A stretch of 44,371 bases of DNA, from contig JAHHRO010000016.1 in assembly GCA_020025755.1 (NCBI GenBank), positions 1 to 44,371 on the forward strand. Direction: 5' to 3'. The position numbers and the translations under genes are program-made. This document shows, one piece after another, positions 31,814 through 41,942 of the stretch (position 1 is its first letter; every line of letters starts with the position of its first letter). The notes beneath the pieces are model-generated. The model was given only the letters and a program-made list of their open reading frames with translations, was not told where the DNA came from and searched no databases. The DNA comes from Butyricicoccus sp. GTDB lineage: Bacteria > Bacillota > Clostridia > Oscillospirales > Butyricicoccaceae.

Positions 31814-34357
31814 ATGCTTATGGATATCAACGGATCGGGCAATGATACCAAGGGCAATGGTTCAAAAGCACCCAGCACCAGAATGAAACGGCGTATGGCC
31901 GTCATGGCAATGCTGGCATGTGTGATTGGATTCTCGGCAGTGGTCGTGCGTCTGGCGTGGATGCAGCTCTATCGATTTGAGTACTACAACACAAAAGCCA
32001 GCTCCCTTCAAACAAGAGATACGATCTTACAGCCCAAACGCGGTACGATCTATGACAGCAATATGACCGAACTCGCCGTTTCTGCAAGCACAGAACGTGT
32101 GGAGATCTATCCAAGTCAGTTTATCAGCAAAGATAATATCAATTCCAGCCCAACGGGGCTGAATATCCCTGTGGAAGAACAGCAGCAGCGCGTTGCACGC
32201 CTGTTGTCCGATGTCTTAGGCATCGATTATGACACCGTGCTGAAAAAAGCACAGGACACCAAAAAAGGCGGTCTGAGTGTTGCGTTTGGCGTGGAAAAAG
32301 AGGTCGCGGACACGCTGCGTGCGGAAATCAAGAAAGCCAAGGAAGCCTTCGATGCAGACCGTAAAAGAATCCGCGAAAACAAAGGCGTGGGCAGATATTC
32401 CAAAGAGGCTTTCGTCTATGGCAGCCTCATCGGTTTTGTCGATGACTACCACCGCTATTATCCAATGGGGGCATTTGCGTCTCAGGCGATCGGCTTTATG
32501 ACCGAAAGTGAAAATCCGGAGGGACAGTGGGGCATCGAACGCCAATATCAGGCGGAACTTGCAGGCTCGGCTGGACGCATCGTGCGTGTGGCAAGCTCGG
32601 CTGGCGGAGAGCTGCCGGTCGAGGCAGAACAGAATGTACCGGCACAGGACGGCAACTCCATCGTGCTCACCATTGATTCCACCATTCAGGAGACGCTGGA
32701 AAAACAGTTGGAGACCGCGCTGGCAGATAACCCAAAAGCACGCGGCGGCGTTTCCGGTATTGTGATGGATGTCAAGACAGGCGAGATCCTTGCGCTGGCA
32801 GAGCTGCCGGATTTTGACCCCAATACGCCCAATACGATAACAAGTGAACAGCAGATCAATTCCATGAAAGAGCGTCTGACCGAGCGTCTGACCGAAGAAG
32901 AGATGGATCCGAAGAATATTCCGGATGATGCATGGTTCCAGAACGGCGGCGCAAAAAATCTGACGCAGGAAATGCAGAATGACAAGGATCTCGTTTCTAT
33001 CCTGACGGAGATCCGCACCACATCGCTCAATGATATGTGGAAGATCAAGCCGGTCACGGATAAATATGAGCCGGGTTCCGCATTCAAGCTGGTCACCGTT
33101 GCGGCAGCCTATGAGGAACATGCGGTCAATTCCAACAGTACATTTTATTGCAATGGTGCGCTGAAGGTAGACTCGGCGACCACGATCAAGTGTCATAAAT
33201 TGGGCGGACACGGGCAGCAGACCCTGACAGAGGCCCTCAAAAACTCTTGCAATGTTGCCATGATGAATATTGCCTTCCAGATGGGACCGGATAAGTTCTA
33301 TGAGTATTTCGATGCCTTCGGTCTGCTCGATCGTACAGATATCGATCTGCCCGGTGAGCGTGATACCGTTTCTTCCGATATGCATAGTCTGGAAGCCCTG
33401 CGCAAGACCAAAAGTACCTTGGCAACGACTTCTTTTGGTCAGCGTTTCAAGGTATCCCCGATCCAGATGCTGTCTACCGTTTGTGCGATTGTGGATGATG
33501 GACATCTGAAGAAACCCCACATGGTCAAGGAGATCCTCAATGCAGATGGCACGGTAAAGCAGAGCATCGAGCCCGAGGTGACCCGACAGGTCATTTCTGC
33601 GGAAACCTCCGCCTATATGCGCGAGGCGATGGAAAAGGTCGTTTCTGAAGGTACCGGTCAGAATGCGTATGTTGCAGGCTACCGCATTGGTGGCAAGACG
33701 GCAACCTCAGAGCTGTCTCTGCCGGGTACACCGATCGATAAACAGCGTTATACAGCGTCTTTCGTTGGTGTTGCCCCTATGGATAATCCGCAGATCGCGG
33801 TCCTGATCATTATTTCTGATCTGCCCTATCATGCGACCCATGGCGGCGGTGCAATTGCAGCTCCGGTCGTTGGTCGTGTGATGAATGAGGTGCTTCAGTA
33901 TCTCAATGTGGAACCGATCTATGATGAATCAGAGGCCGGACGCCGCGAGGTATCAACACCGCGTATCCTTGGCATGAATAAGGAAGATGCTACGGCAGCC
34001 GTTGAACATGCAGGGCTGAAATACCGTTTTCTGGGAGAAGGCGATACGATCAGCGATCAGGTACCGAGTGCAGGTCAGAAGATCCCCGTCGGCAGTGAGA
34101 TGATCATTTATCTTGGGGAGCGTACCAAGACGACGGAACTTATGACTGTGCCAAGGCTCATTGGACGTTCGCCCGATGAAGTTGAGGCCATGCTGGAACA
34201 CCGCAACCTGTACCTGCGCAGAACAGGTGTCGCAAGCAATAAGTATAACTGGCAGACCAATGCTGTCAAACAGAATCCGGCGGCAGGAACCAAGGTATCT
34301 GTAGGTACCGTGATCGAGGTCGAGTTCTCTAACACTGAGGGCGTAAGCGACCGTTAA
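31814..34357 (+). CDS. PASTA-domain penicillin-binding transpeptidase (PBP2x/SpoVD-like)
   Basis: The 847-residue class B penicillin-binding protein has a cytoplasmic basic start, a membrane anchor (about 27-50), a dimerisation domain (about 75-300), a transpeptidase domain with Ser422 in GSAFKLV, an SCN motif and Lys628 in GGKTATSE, and two C-terminal PASTA domains (about 715-845). It crosslinks septal or spore peptidoglycan. The third motif reads KTA where most have KTG. Between the membrane-proximal and catalytic parts is a helical, acidic insertion (about 355-410). GGAGG stands 4 bases before ATG 31814; a second ATG at 31820 is possible. It is the ftsI-position gene of the cluster. Confidence 0.92.
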   Translation: MLMDINGSGNDTKGNGSKAPSTRMKRRMAVMAMLACVIGFSAVVVRLAWMQLYRFEYYNTKASSLQTRDTILQPKRGTIYDSNMTELAVSASTERVEIYPSQFISKDNINSSPTGLNIPVEEQQQRVARLLSDVLGIDYDTVLKKAQDTKKGGLSVAFGVEKEVADTLRAEIKKAKEAFDADRKRIRENKGVGRYSKEAFVYGSLIGFVDDYHRYYPMGAFASQAIGFMTESENPEGQWGIERQYQAELAGSAGRIVRVASSAGGELPVEAEQNVPAQDGNSIVLTIDSTIQETLEKQLETALADNPKARGGVSGIVMDVKTGEILALAELPDFDPNTPNTITSEQQINSMKERLTERLTEEEMDPKNIPDDAWFQNGGAKNLTQEMQNDKDLVSILTEIRTTSLNDMWKIKPVTDKYEPGSAFKLVTVAAAYEEHAVNSNSTFYCNGALKVDSATTIKCHKLGGHGQQTLTEALKNSCNVAMMNIAFQMGPDKFYEYFDAFGLLDRTDIDLPGERDTVSSDMHSLEALRKTKSTLATTSFGQRFKVSPIQMLSTVCAIVDDGHLKKPHMVKEILNADGTVKQSIEPEVTRQVISAETSAYMREAMEKVVSEGTGQNAYVAGYRIGGKTATSELSLPGTPIDKQRYTASFVGVAPMDNPQIAVLIIISDLPYHATHGGGAIAAPVVGRVMNEVLQYLNVEPIYDESEAGRREVSTPRILGMNKEDATAAVEHAGLKYRFLGEGDTISDQVPSAGQKIPVGSEMIIYLGERTKTTELMTVPRLIGRSPDEVEAMLEHRNLYLRRTGVASNKYNWQTNAVKQNPAAGTKVSVGTVIEVEFSNTEGVSDR

Positions 34358-34381
34358 TGAAAAGAAATGAGAGGTATCAGG

Positions 34382-35818
34382 ATGAAACTGCTTGATCTAT
34401 TACAAGGGATTCCCGTGATTTCCAGTGCAGTGGATCTAAATATGGAAATCGGAGAAGTGCGCTACAATTCAAGGGAGGTACGGCAGGGTGATGTGTTCGT
34501 TGCGATCCGCGGATTTGCAACGGATGGACATCAGTATATTGGCATGGCACTCGAAAAAGGTGCCGTGGCTGTTATCTGTGAGGAAGCCGCGGAGGGCATT
34601 CCTGCTATCATCGTAAAGGATGCACGCGCAGCACTGGCAGATCTCGCAGGCAACCGCTTTGGGCATCCGTCCCAAAAACTCAAGATGATCGGGGTAACGG
34701 GAACCAATGGAAAAACCACCACGACCACCCTCATCAAGCATATCTTGGAGTGTCAGGGACACAAGGTGGGGCTTATTGGTACGAACCAGAATATGATCGG
34801 GAACGAGGTCGTCCCGACCGAGCGCACCACACCGGAATCCTATGAATTGCAGGCACTGTTTGCGCGTATGGTCGAGGCCGGATGCACACACTGTGTTATG
34901 GAGGTATCGTCCCATTCATTGGTGCTCGATCGTGTGCGTGGTGTGCGCTTCGCTGTTGGAACCTTTACAAACCTCACGCAGGATCATCTGGACTTTCATA
35001 AGACAATGGAGTCCTATCGGGAGGCAAAGGCAAAGCTGTTTGCGGTTTCCGATCAGGGTGTCATCAATCTGGATGATCCGGTGGCGGACAAAATGCTGGC
35101 AGATGCAGCATGTCCCAGCATGACTTTCTCGGCAGAACAGGGTGCTGCCGATCTGTGCGCGAGAGATATCGTGCTGGAAGCATCGGGCGTGAAGTTTATC
35201 GCAGGATACAGGGATCATACTGTACCTGTGACCTTGGGGATTCCGGGTCATTTCTCGGTAGAAAATGCGCTTGCCGCGATCGGGACCTGTCTGGCTCTGG
35301 GGGTCTCTCTGGAAGATTGTGCGGCAGCACTGGCAAGTGCGCAGGGAGTCAAGGGTCGTGCGGAGGTCGTACCGACCGATACCGACTACACGGTGCTCAT
35401 TGACTATGCACATGCACCGGATGGGGTATCCAATATCCTGCGCACGGTGCGCGGCTTTGCAAAGGGGCGCGTGATCGCGCTGTTTGGCTGCGGTGGAGAC
35501 CGCGACAAGACCAAACGCCCGATCATGGGCAGCATTGCGGCATCGCTTGCAGATTATTGTATCGTGACCTCGGACAATCCGCGCACCGAGCAACCGCAGG
35601 CGATCCTTGAGGATATCCTTGCAGGGATGCAAGATGCAAAGGTGCCCGTGGATGTGATCTGCGACCGCGTACAGGCGATCCATCATGCAATGGATCTTGC
35701 CCGTGCAGGAGATGTGATCGTGCTGATGGGCAAGGGACATGAGACCTATCAGGAGATCGATCATGTAAAGCATCATATGGATGAGCGTGAGATCATCGCA
35801 GATTATTTTAAGAAGTAA
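34382..35818 (+). CDS. murE: UDP-MurNAc-L-Ala-D-Glu:meso-diaminopimelate ligase (MurE)
   Basis: The 478-residue ligase adds the third residue to the wall precursor. It has the P-loop VTGTNGKTTT (near 105) and the substrate-determining motif D398-N-P-R401, the DNPR pattern that marks meso-diaminopimelate rather than lysine enzymes. So the organism's peptidoglycan is probably mDAP-type. The start ATG has GAGAGG 7 bases before it. The gap from the penicillin-binding protein is 24 bases, and to murF 25 bases. Confidence 0.96.
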   Translation: MKLLDLLQGIPVISSAVDLNMEIGEVRYNSREVRQGDVFVAIRGFATDGHQYIGMALEKGAVAVICEEAAEGIPAIIVKDARAALADLAGNRFGHPSQKLKMIGVTGTNGKTTTTTLIKHILECQGHKVGLIGTNQNMIGNEVVPTERTTPESYELQALFARMVEAGCTHCVMEVSSHSLVLDRVRGVRFAVGTFTNLTQDHLDFHKTMESYREAKAKLFAVSDQGVINLDDPVADKMLADAACPSMTFSAEQGAADLCARDIVLEASGVKFIAGYRDHTVPVTLGIPGHFSVENALAAIGTCLALGVSLEDCAAALASAQGVKGRAEVVPTDTDYTVLIDYAHAPDGVSNILRTVRGFAKGRVIALFGCGGDRDKTKRPIMGSIAASLADYCIVTSDNPRTEQPQAILEDILAGMQDAKVPVDVICDRVQAIHHAMDLARAGDVIVLMGKGHETYQEIDHVKHHMDEREIIADYFKK

Positions 35819-35843
35819 AACAGAGACAGAAGGGGAATCACCT

Positions 35844-37211
35844 ATGCAGCAGTTTACCCTCTCTCAGGCAGCCGCATGGACTGGCGGCACCTGTACAGAA
35901 GATGTGACCATTACAAAGGTCGTGCGCGATGCGCGTGAGGCACAGGCAGGCAGTCTGTTTGTTGCGATCCAAGGCGAACGATTCGATGGACATGATTTTA
36001 TCATGCAGGCAGTCGAGCATGGCGCGGCGGCGGTTCTGACCCAGCGCAGGGATGAGACTTATCCGATTCCGGCACTGTATGTGGAGGATACCAGACAGGC
36101 ACTGCTCGATCTTGCAGGCGGATATCGTGCGCAGTTTGATTGTCCGGTCGTGGCTGTCACGGGTTCGGTCGGCAAGACAACAACAAAGGAAATGATCGCG
36201 TCGGTCTTGTCTGAACGGTATGAAACGCTCAAGACGCAGGGCAATCTCAACAATACCATCGGGATGCCGCTGACCGCGCTGGAGCTGTCACAGGATACAG
36301 AGGCTGCGGTTTTTGAGATGGGGATGTCTGCCTTTGGAGAAATTGCGGCAATGGCTGCGTGTGGGCAGCCCAATATCGCGGTCATTACGATGATCGGCAC
36401 ATCACATATCGAGTTTTTGGGCTCACGCGAGGGCATTTGCCGCGCGAAAATGGAAATTTTGGAAGGTCTGGCGGCACGCGGCGGCGTTGCCGTGCTCAAC
36501 GGGGATGAGCCGCTGCTCTGGGAACAGAGAGAGCGTCTGTTTGGCAGGATCATCTGGTTTGGCGCAGAAAATCCGGAATGCATGTTCCGCGCACAAGATA
36601 TCTCTTGCAAAGATGGGGTATTACAGTTTACAATGATAACGCCGGATGGCGAGCAGATCGTGTCCGTCGCGTCGCAGGGGACACACAATGTGACCAATGC
36701 GCTGGCAGCAGCGGCCTGCGGCTGGCTCCTGGGCCTGGATGGGGATGAGATCGCTGCCGGACTCAAGACATATCGTCCGGTTGGTATGCGCGAAAAGCGT
36801 TATGAAAAAAATGGATTCACCATCTATGAGGATTGCTACAACGCAAGTCCGGACTCTATGGAGGCGGCACTCAAGGCGATGTCCGAAATGGAAGGCATGC
36901 GCCATATCGCCGTTCTGGGCGGCATGGGAGAGCTGGGAGACTATGCGGCAGAGGGGCATCGGCGTGCAGGCCGTGCGGCAGCTGCCTATGCAGAGGAGCT
37001 GTTTGTATATGGTGCAAACAGTGAGTATCTGCGAGAAGGTGCGGCTGCGGCTGGGATGCCCGAAACGCATATCCGCGGTTTCGACAGCCATGAAGCACTT
37101 GCGGATGCCCTCAAAGCCTTTGCACAGTCCGGAGATGTGCTGCTCTTTAAGGGGAGCCGTTCCATGCAGATGGAGAATGTTTTAAAATTGTTCCTTGGGG
37201 AGGAAGTTTGA
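35844..37211 (+). CDS. murF: UDP-MurNAc-tripeptide:D-Ala-D-Ala ligase (MurF)
   Basis: The 455-residue ligase has an N-terminal Mur domain, P-loop GSVGKTTTKEM (near 108), the GNLNNTIGMP signature and YEDCYNASPDSM. It finishes the cytoplasmic pentapeptide. ATG 35844 follows AAGGGGA; the longer frame from 35781 lies within the end of murE in another frame. MraY follows 3 bases after the stop. Confidence 0.96.
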   Translation: MQQFTLSQAAAWTGGTCTEDVTITKVVRDAREAQAGSLFVAIQGERFDGHDFIMQAVEHGAAAVLTQRRDETYPIPALYVEDTRQALLDLAGGYRAQFDCPVVAVTGSVGKTTTKEMIASVLSERYETLKTQGNLNNTIGMPLTALELSQDTEAAVFEMGMSAFGEIAAMAACGQPNIAVITMIGTSHIEFLGSREGICRAKMEILEGLAARGGVAVLNGDEPLLWEQRERLFGRIIWFGAENPECMFRAQDISCKDGVLQFTMITPDGEQIVSVASQGTHNVTNALAAAACGWLLGLDGDEIAAGLKTYRPVGMREKRYEKNGFTIYEDCYNASPDSMEAALKAMSEMEGMRHIAVLGGMGELGDYAAEGHRRAGRAAAAYAEELFVYGANSEYLREGAAAAGMPETHIRGFDSHEALADALKAFAQSGDVLLFKGSRSMQMENVLKLFLGEEV

Positions 37212-37213
37212 TT

Positions 37214-38218
37214 ATGAAAACCATCCTGATTGCGGCGATCCTGGCGTTCGCTGTAACAGTTGTTATCGGAAAGCCGATCATTCGATGGCTGCAAAAGCAG
37301 AAGTTTGGTCAGAAGATTCTGGAAATCGGGCCAAAGTGGCACATGAATAAGCAGTATACGCCGACGATGGGCGGATTTATGTTCATCCTTGGCATTACAG
37401 CCGCCGTCAGCATCACGGCACTGCTTCTGGGTGTCATTTCCTCGGGTGGTGCGGCGATCGGCAGCTTCTTTTCGGTATGGATGCTCTCAGCCGCTTATGG
37501 CTGCGTAGGCTTTGTCGATGACTGGGCGAAGATCAAAAAAAAGGAGAATGCCGGTCTGACTCCGATGCAGAAGCTGGTTTTGCAGATCGTTGTTGCAGCA
37601 GCATTCGTTTCCCTCCTGCATCTGGCAGGGGATCTGCCGATGACGGCAGATGGAGCGATCCTGCTCCCGATCCCGGGGACGGATATTTCGCTGACACTGC
37701 CATGGGTGGTATATCTCATTTTTGCCATCTTCACGATCGTAGCCGAAAACAATGCGGTGAACCTGACCGATGGTATCGATGGTCTGGCAGCCAGCGTGAC
37801 CCTGCCGGTTGCTGTATTCTTTACCGCACTCAACTACAAGGGCAACAATCTGGGCGCGACTGTGTTTGCAGCCGCACTCATTGGTGCGCTGTGCGCATTT
37901 CTGATCTATAATTTCAATCCGGCTAAGGTGTTTATGGGGGATACCGGATCGCTGTTTCTGGGCGGTGCGGTTGCAGGGCTTGCGTTTGCCGCAGGTCAGC
38001 CGCTTATTTTGCTGCCGGTCGGACTGATCTATCTCATTGAAACCGTTTCTGTCGTTTTGCAGGTGGGATATTTCAAACTCTCTCATGGAAAACGTCTCTT
38101 TAAGATGGCTCCCATCCATCACCATTTTGAAATGTGCGGATGGGGCGAAAAGAAAATCGTGTTTGTGTTTGCAGGTCTGACAACGATCATGTGCATACTC
38201 TCTTGGATGCTCGTCTGA
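37214..38218 (+). CDS. mraY: Phospho-MurNAc-pentapeptide-transferase (MraY)
   Basis: The 334-residue integral membrane enzyme has about ten helices and the invariant motifs FVDDWAK, NAVNLTDGIDGLA, FMGDTGS and the HHH of PIHHHFE. It links the pentapeptide precursor to undecaprenyl phosphate, forming lipid I. GGGGAGG precedes the ATG by 10 bases. The next gene is a SEDS polymerase; murD, normally between mraY and ftsW, is absent. Confidence 0.97.
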   Translation: MKTILIAAILAFAVTVVIGKPIIRWLQKQKFGQKILEIGPKWHMNKQYTPTMGGFMFILGITAAVSITALLLGVISSGGAAIGSFFSVWMLSAAYGCVGFVDDWAKIKKKENAGLTPMQKLVLQIVVAAAFVSLLHLAGDLPMTADGAILLPIPGTDISLTLPWVVYLIFAIFTIVAENNAVNLTDGIDGLAASVTLPVAVFFTALNYKGNNLGATVFAAALIGALCAFLIYNFNPAKVFMGDTGSLFLGGAVAGLAFAAGQPLILLPVGLIYLIETVSVVLQVGYFKLSHGKRLFKMAPIHHHFEMCGWGEKKIVFVFAGLTTIMCILSWMLV

Positions 38219-38252
38219 TCGGTTTCTGTCTGCCCGCTGGAAAGGAGTCCCG

Positions 38253-39428
38253 ATGAACACAATAGCACCCCCTCAAAAACGGGTGAAGCAGCCGCCCAAA
38301 CATATCGCGCCGCGCAAAGACCGGATGGATGGCGCAGCTGTCCTCGGGATCGTTCTGCTGCTTGTGTTTGGATTGATCGCACTGTTTTCGGCAAGTTATC
38401 CGGCGGCGATCCATAAGTTCCGCAACAATGGTCTGTATTTCATCACCAGACAGGGGATCTATGCTCTGTTGGGTTTTGCAGGCATGATGGTCATTGCAAA
38501 TATAGACTATCATGTATATCTGCGCTTTCAGAAACCCATTTTTATTGTAAGTACGGTACTGCTGTTACTTGTTCCTTTCATTGGTGTCGAACACAATGGT
38601 GCAACACGATGGATCAAACTGCCCATCATTGGTGAATTTCAGCCCTCAGAGATCATGAAACTGGCGGTCATCGTCTCGTTTTCCTATTATGCGGTGAGAC
38701 TTTCCGATCGTATTCGCACATTCAAAGGAACCTTACCCTTTTTGGGGATTCTGGTTGCGATCGCATTGATCCTGTACAAACAGCCGCACCTTTCCGCGAC
38801 GATCATTATTTTTGGCATCGGTTTGAGTATCCTGATCGTAGCAGGCATGAAGATCTGGTATTTTATCCCGATCGGTGTAGTGGCTGGCATCGCTGGTACA
38901 TGGTATATCACAACGCGCGGCTATGCAAATGCCCGTATCCAGTCCTGGCTCGATCCGTTTGCAACGCCTGAAGTGTTTCGACATGATGGCTGGCAGGGAG
39001 GCAATAGCCAGATCGCGATTGGAACTGGACATTTTTGGGGACGCGGACTGGGAAATGGACTGCAAAAGCACTTATATCTGCCAGAGCCGCAGAATGACTT
39101 TATTTTCTCTGCATGGTGTGAAGAAATGGGCTTTGTCGGTGCGCTCATCGTCATGGCACTGTTCGCATTTCTGATCTATCGTGCATACTATATCGCGTTC
39201 CATGCACCCGATGAGACCGGCTGTCTGATCGCAACAGGCATCGCAACCAAGCTTGCGATCCAGACGCTGGTGAATCTGTGGGTCGTGACTGGTCTGTTCC
39301 CTGTGACGGGTGCATCCCTGCCGTTCTTCAGCTATGGCGGTACGGCACTCATCATGCAGATGGGAGAAATGGGCATCCTGCTCAATATTTCGACAAAGAT
39401 GCGACCGAGCGAAAAGCGACGAGGCTAG
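38253..39428 (+). CDS. ftsW: SEDS-family peptidoglycan polymerase (FtsW/RodA/SpoVE)
   Basis: The 391-residue membrane protein has about ten helices and the family signatures FQPSEIMKLA and PVTGASLPFFSYGGT. These proteins polymerise glycan strands together with a class B penicillin-binding protein, here probably the one at 31814-34357. By position in the cluster it is ftsW or spoVE; RodA cannot be excluded by sequence. It has a clear AAAGGAG site. murG follows 12 bases later. Confidence 0.9.
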   Translation: MNTIAPPQKRVKQPPKHIAPRKDRMDGAAVLGIVLLLVFGLIALFSASYPAAIHKFRNNGLYFITRQGIYALLGFAGMMVIANIDYHVYLRFQKPIFIVSTVLLLLVPFIGVEHNGATRWIKLPIIGEFQPSEIMKLAVIVSFSYYAVRLSDRIRTFKGTLPFLGILVAIALILYKQPHLSATIIIFGIGLSILIVAGMKIWYFIPIGVVAGIAGTWYITTRGYANARIQSWLDPFATPEVFRHDGWQGGNSQIAIGTGHFWGRGLGNGLQKHLYLPEPQNDFIFSAWCEEMGFVGALIVMALFAFLIYRAYYIAFHAPDETGCLIATGIATKLAIQTLVNLWVVTGLFPVTGASLPFFSYGGTALIMQMGEMGILLNISTKMRPSEKRRG

Positions 39429-39440
39429 GGGGATCATACA

Positions 39441-40565
39441 ATGAAACTGTATATTACTGGCGGCGGTACAGGCGGTCATGTGACACCGGGACTTGCGATC
39501 GCACGCTATTTTGAGAGCAAACGCTCCGATATGGAGGTCCGGTTCGCAGGAACGAGCCGCGGCATCGAGTCCCGACTGGTACCGCGTGAGGGTTATCCGC
39601 TCGATACCATCGAGATCGTGGGGCTGCGCCGTGCATTCAGTCCGTCTGCGATCGGACATAACCTCAACGCCCTGCGTCTGGCGGCGGCTTCGATCGGGAC
39701 AGCGAAGAAGCTCCTGCGCAAAGCGCAGCCGGATGTCGTCATCGGCTGCGGCGGCTATGCCTCGTTCCCGATCGTTTCGGCGGCACAGAAGCTGGGTATC
39801 CCGACGGTACTGCTTGAAGTCAATGCATTTCCCGGCATCACGACAAAGATGCTGGCAAAGAAGGCAGACAAGGTGCTCATTTGTTTTGAGGAAGCGAGGG
39901 AACTGGTCGGCGGTGGAGAGAAAGTCGTGCTGACCGGCTCGCCTGTACGCGGCGAGATCGTATTTGCCGATCGTGCAAAGGCACGCGCAAAGCTGGGACT
40001 TGCGCCGGAGGATAAGCTGGTCGTATCGTTCTGGGGCTCTATGGGCGCGAAGTATATGAACGAACACATGGCAGGGATGCTTGCGCTGGAAAGCAAAAAG
40101 GGCACACGCTTCCGGCATGTGCATGCAACCGGCTCTGCCGCGGTTCGGTGGCTGCCCAAAATGGCACGGGAACAGGGAGCTGTCTTGGAGGGCGGACGGA
40201 TCGAGCTGACCGAATATATCTATGACATGGCGTCCTATATGGCGGCGGCGGATCTTGTGATCTGCCGTGCCGGTGCGGCAACCATTGGCGAGCTGTGCGC
40301 GCTGGGACGCGCGTCCATTATGGTGCCCTCGCCCTATGTGGCAGAAAATCATCAGGAGAAAAATGCGCGTGCCTTGGAACATGCAGGCGCGTGCGAGGTA
40401 CTCTTGGAGCAGGATGCATCGCCGGAAAAGCTGCTCCAAATGACTGAGCGGCTGCTGGCCGATCATACAAAGCGCGAGGCAATGGATCGGTCGGCGGCAA
40501 GGCTGGCACAACTAGATGCAGGAGAAAAGATCTATCAGGAAATTTTGAGTGTTCTGCCTCGATAA
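39441..40565 (+). CDS. murG: Lipid II synthase glycosyltransferase MurG
   Basis: The 374-residue peripheral membrane enzyme has the N-terminal GGGTGGHVTPG loop, the GGYASFP segment, and the C-terminal donor-binding region with RAGAATIGELCALG. It adds GlcNAc to lipid I. AGGGGGAT precedes the ATG. The length is normal and it is followed after 23 bases by the FtsQ/DivIB gene. Confidence 0.96.
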   Translation: MKLYITGGGTGGHVTPGLAIARYFESKRSDMEVRFAGTSRGIESRLVPREGYPLDTIEIVGLRRAFSPSAIGHNLNALRLAAASIGTAKKLLRKAQPDVVIGCGGYASFPIVSAAQKLGIPTVLLEVNAFPGITTKMLAKKADKVLICFEEARELVGGGEKVVLTGSPVRGEIVFADRAKARAKLGLAPEDKLVVSFWGSMGAKYMNEHMAGMLALESKKGTRFRHVHATGSAAVRWLPKMAREQGAVLEGGRIELTEYIYDMASYMAAADLVICRAGAATIGELCALGRASIMVPSPYVAENHQEKNARALEHAGACEVLLEQDASPEKLLQMTERLLADHTKREAMDRSAARLAQLDAGEKIYQEILSVLPR

Positions 40566-40588
40566 TTTGCAAACAGTGAGGTTTTAAT

Positions 40589-41707
40589 ATGGCGAGACAG
40601 CCCAAGCAAACCAATAGAGGATCCAGCCGGTCTGCACGTCAGGTGCGGACCGGCATGGATCGTTTTGCGGAAGCCGGATCTGCCGAACAAGCAGCAGGCA
40701 GAGCCGGAAAAAAAGCAGATGCTTCCAGAAGCACCACCGAGGCACGTCCGCCACAGCGGCAAACCACTGCCAGTGGACGCACAACAAAACTGACCCCAGG
40801 TACCAAAGGCGGCAGCAGACGGCCGATCGCACCGGGACGTACGGAGAGAGAACGTTCCCTGCATCTGCGCAAGATCATAAAACGCAAAGAGCGTCGTGCA
40901 AGGCTGTTCAAGATCGTGGCATTCCTGCTCAGTGTCTTTTGTGGGGCTTTGGCAGTGACCACGTTTTTTGAAGTCGATCAGATCGAGATCCAGGGATTGT
41001 CACGATACCCCAGAGAGGAAATCGAGGCAACTTTGGACATCAAAAAAGGGGACAACCTATTTTTTTCAGACCGGAAAGGCCGAGAGAAACGCCTGAGAGA
41101 ACAGTATCCGTTTTTTGAGAGTGTTTGGATCGAACGGGATATGCCCAATCGTATGGTGCTGCATATCAAGGAGGCACTTCCGATCGCGGCAGTCAATGGG
41201 ATACAGGGCGGATGGTTCGTTCTGGATAAGAATTGCCGCGTGCTGGAGCAGACCGACCAGTATGGCGCAAAGGATATTGCACAGGTCATGGGCATCCGCA
41301 CAAGTGGTGCGGATGCGGGAAAAACGCTGACAGCAGACAATATGCAGGCGATAGAAGATCTTAAGGTTTTAGCCAATGCCCTTGACAATGCAGGGATGGC
41401 AGGCAAGGCAACGCTCTATAATTTGCAGGATCCGGAGAATATCTGGTTTTTGTATGAAGAACGGTTCGCAGTCTGTGTGGGAGATACGAATGAACTTCCG
41501 CGTAAGCTGGCGATCCTTGATGCACTCATTCACGGCGATCAGTTTACGCCGTCTGATCGAGGTTCGATCAATCTGGCTTTGGGTGATCGCGCAATCACCA
41601 ATATGAGCCTGTCTCAGACGGATGTGCTCAAAACAGTCCGCGGACAGATGGAGATCCAGCGGATCAAGAACCCAGCGGCGCAGGAAGAAGAAAATGAAGA
41701 CGAGTAA
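40589..41707 (+). CDS. ftsQ: Cell division protein FtsQ/DivIB (POTRA domain)
   Basis: The 372-residue bitopic protein has a long basic cytoplasmic region (1-105, rich in R, Q, T and G), one membrane helix (106-126), a POTRA domain (about 130-200, with IEIQGLSRYPREEI) and a FtsQ-type beta domain to about 345, then an acidic tail (EEENEDE). It scaffolds the FtsL/DivIC complex at the septum. Low conservation is normal; its place between murG and ftsZ supports the call. Confidence 0.9.
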   Translation: MARQPKQTNRGSSRSARQVRTGMDRFAEAGSAEQAAGRAGKKADASRSTTEARPPQRQTTASGRTTKLTPGTKGGSRRPIAPGRTERERSLHLRKIIKRKERRARLFKIVAFLLSVFCGALAVTTFFEVDQIEIQGLSRYPREEIEATLDIKKGDNLFFSDRKGREKRLREQYPFFESVWIERDMPNRMVLHIKEALPIAAVNGIQGGWFVLDKNCRVLEQTDQYGAKDIAQVMGIRTSGADAGKTLTADNMQAIEDLKVLANALDNAGMAGKATLYNLQDPENIWFLYEERFAVCVGDTNELPRKLAILDALIHGDQFTPSDRGSINLALGDRAITNMSLSQTDVLKTVRGQMEIQRIKNPAAQEEENEDE

Positions 41708-41806
41708 ATCTGCAAGGTAGAGATTGCCCTGCGGCATAAAAGGAAAATACTGTCTGCTGCTGTCGTGTGGAAATGTAAGTTTTTTTACAAAGTCGGCGGT
41801 AACATC

Positions 41807-41835
41807 TTGCAAAATAAGCGGAAAAGCTGTAAAAT
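41807..41835 (+). promoter_or_regulatory. Promoter of ftsZ
   Basis: TTGCAA (41807-41812), 17-base spacer, TAAAAT (41830-41835), about 107 bases before the ftsZ start. It sits in the 235-base gap where ftsA would be in many bacteria. A small TGTAA/TTACA hairpin with a T-rich loop lies at 41774-41789. Confidence 0.6.
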
Positions 41836-41942
41836 GGAAAGAAATAGGGGCAATGCGCTTCCTGTTAAAACTGTGCATCAATCAAGATTTCAAGATATGG
41901 CAATAAGGAAAATTTTTGAATACACACACGGAGGACGGCAAT

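Noticed and set aside
39072..40511. Long minus-strand frame opposite murG
   Set aside because: Shadow of murG with no motif or ribosome binding site.
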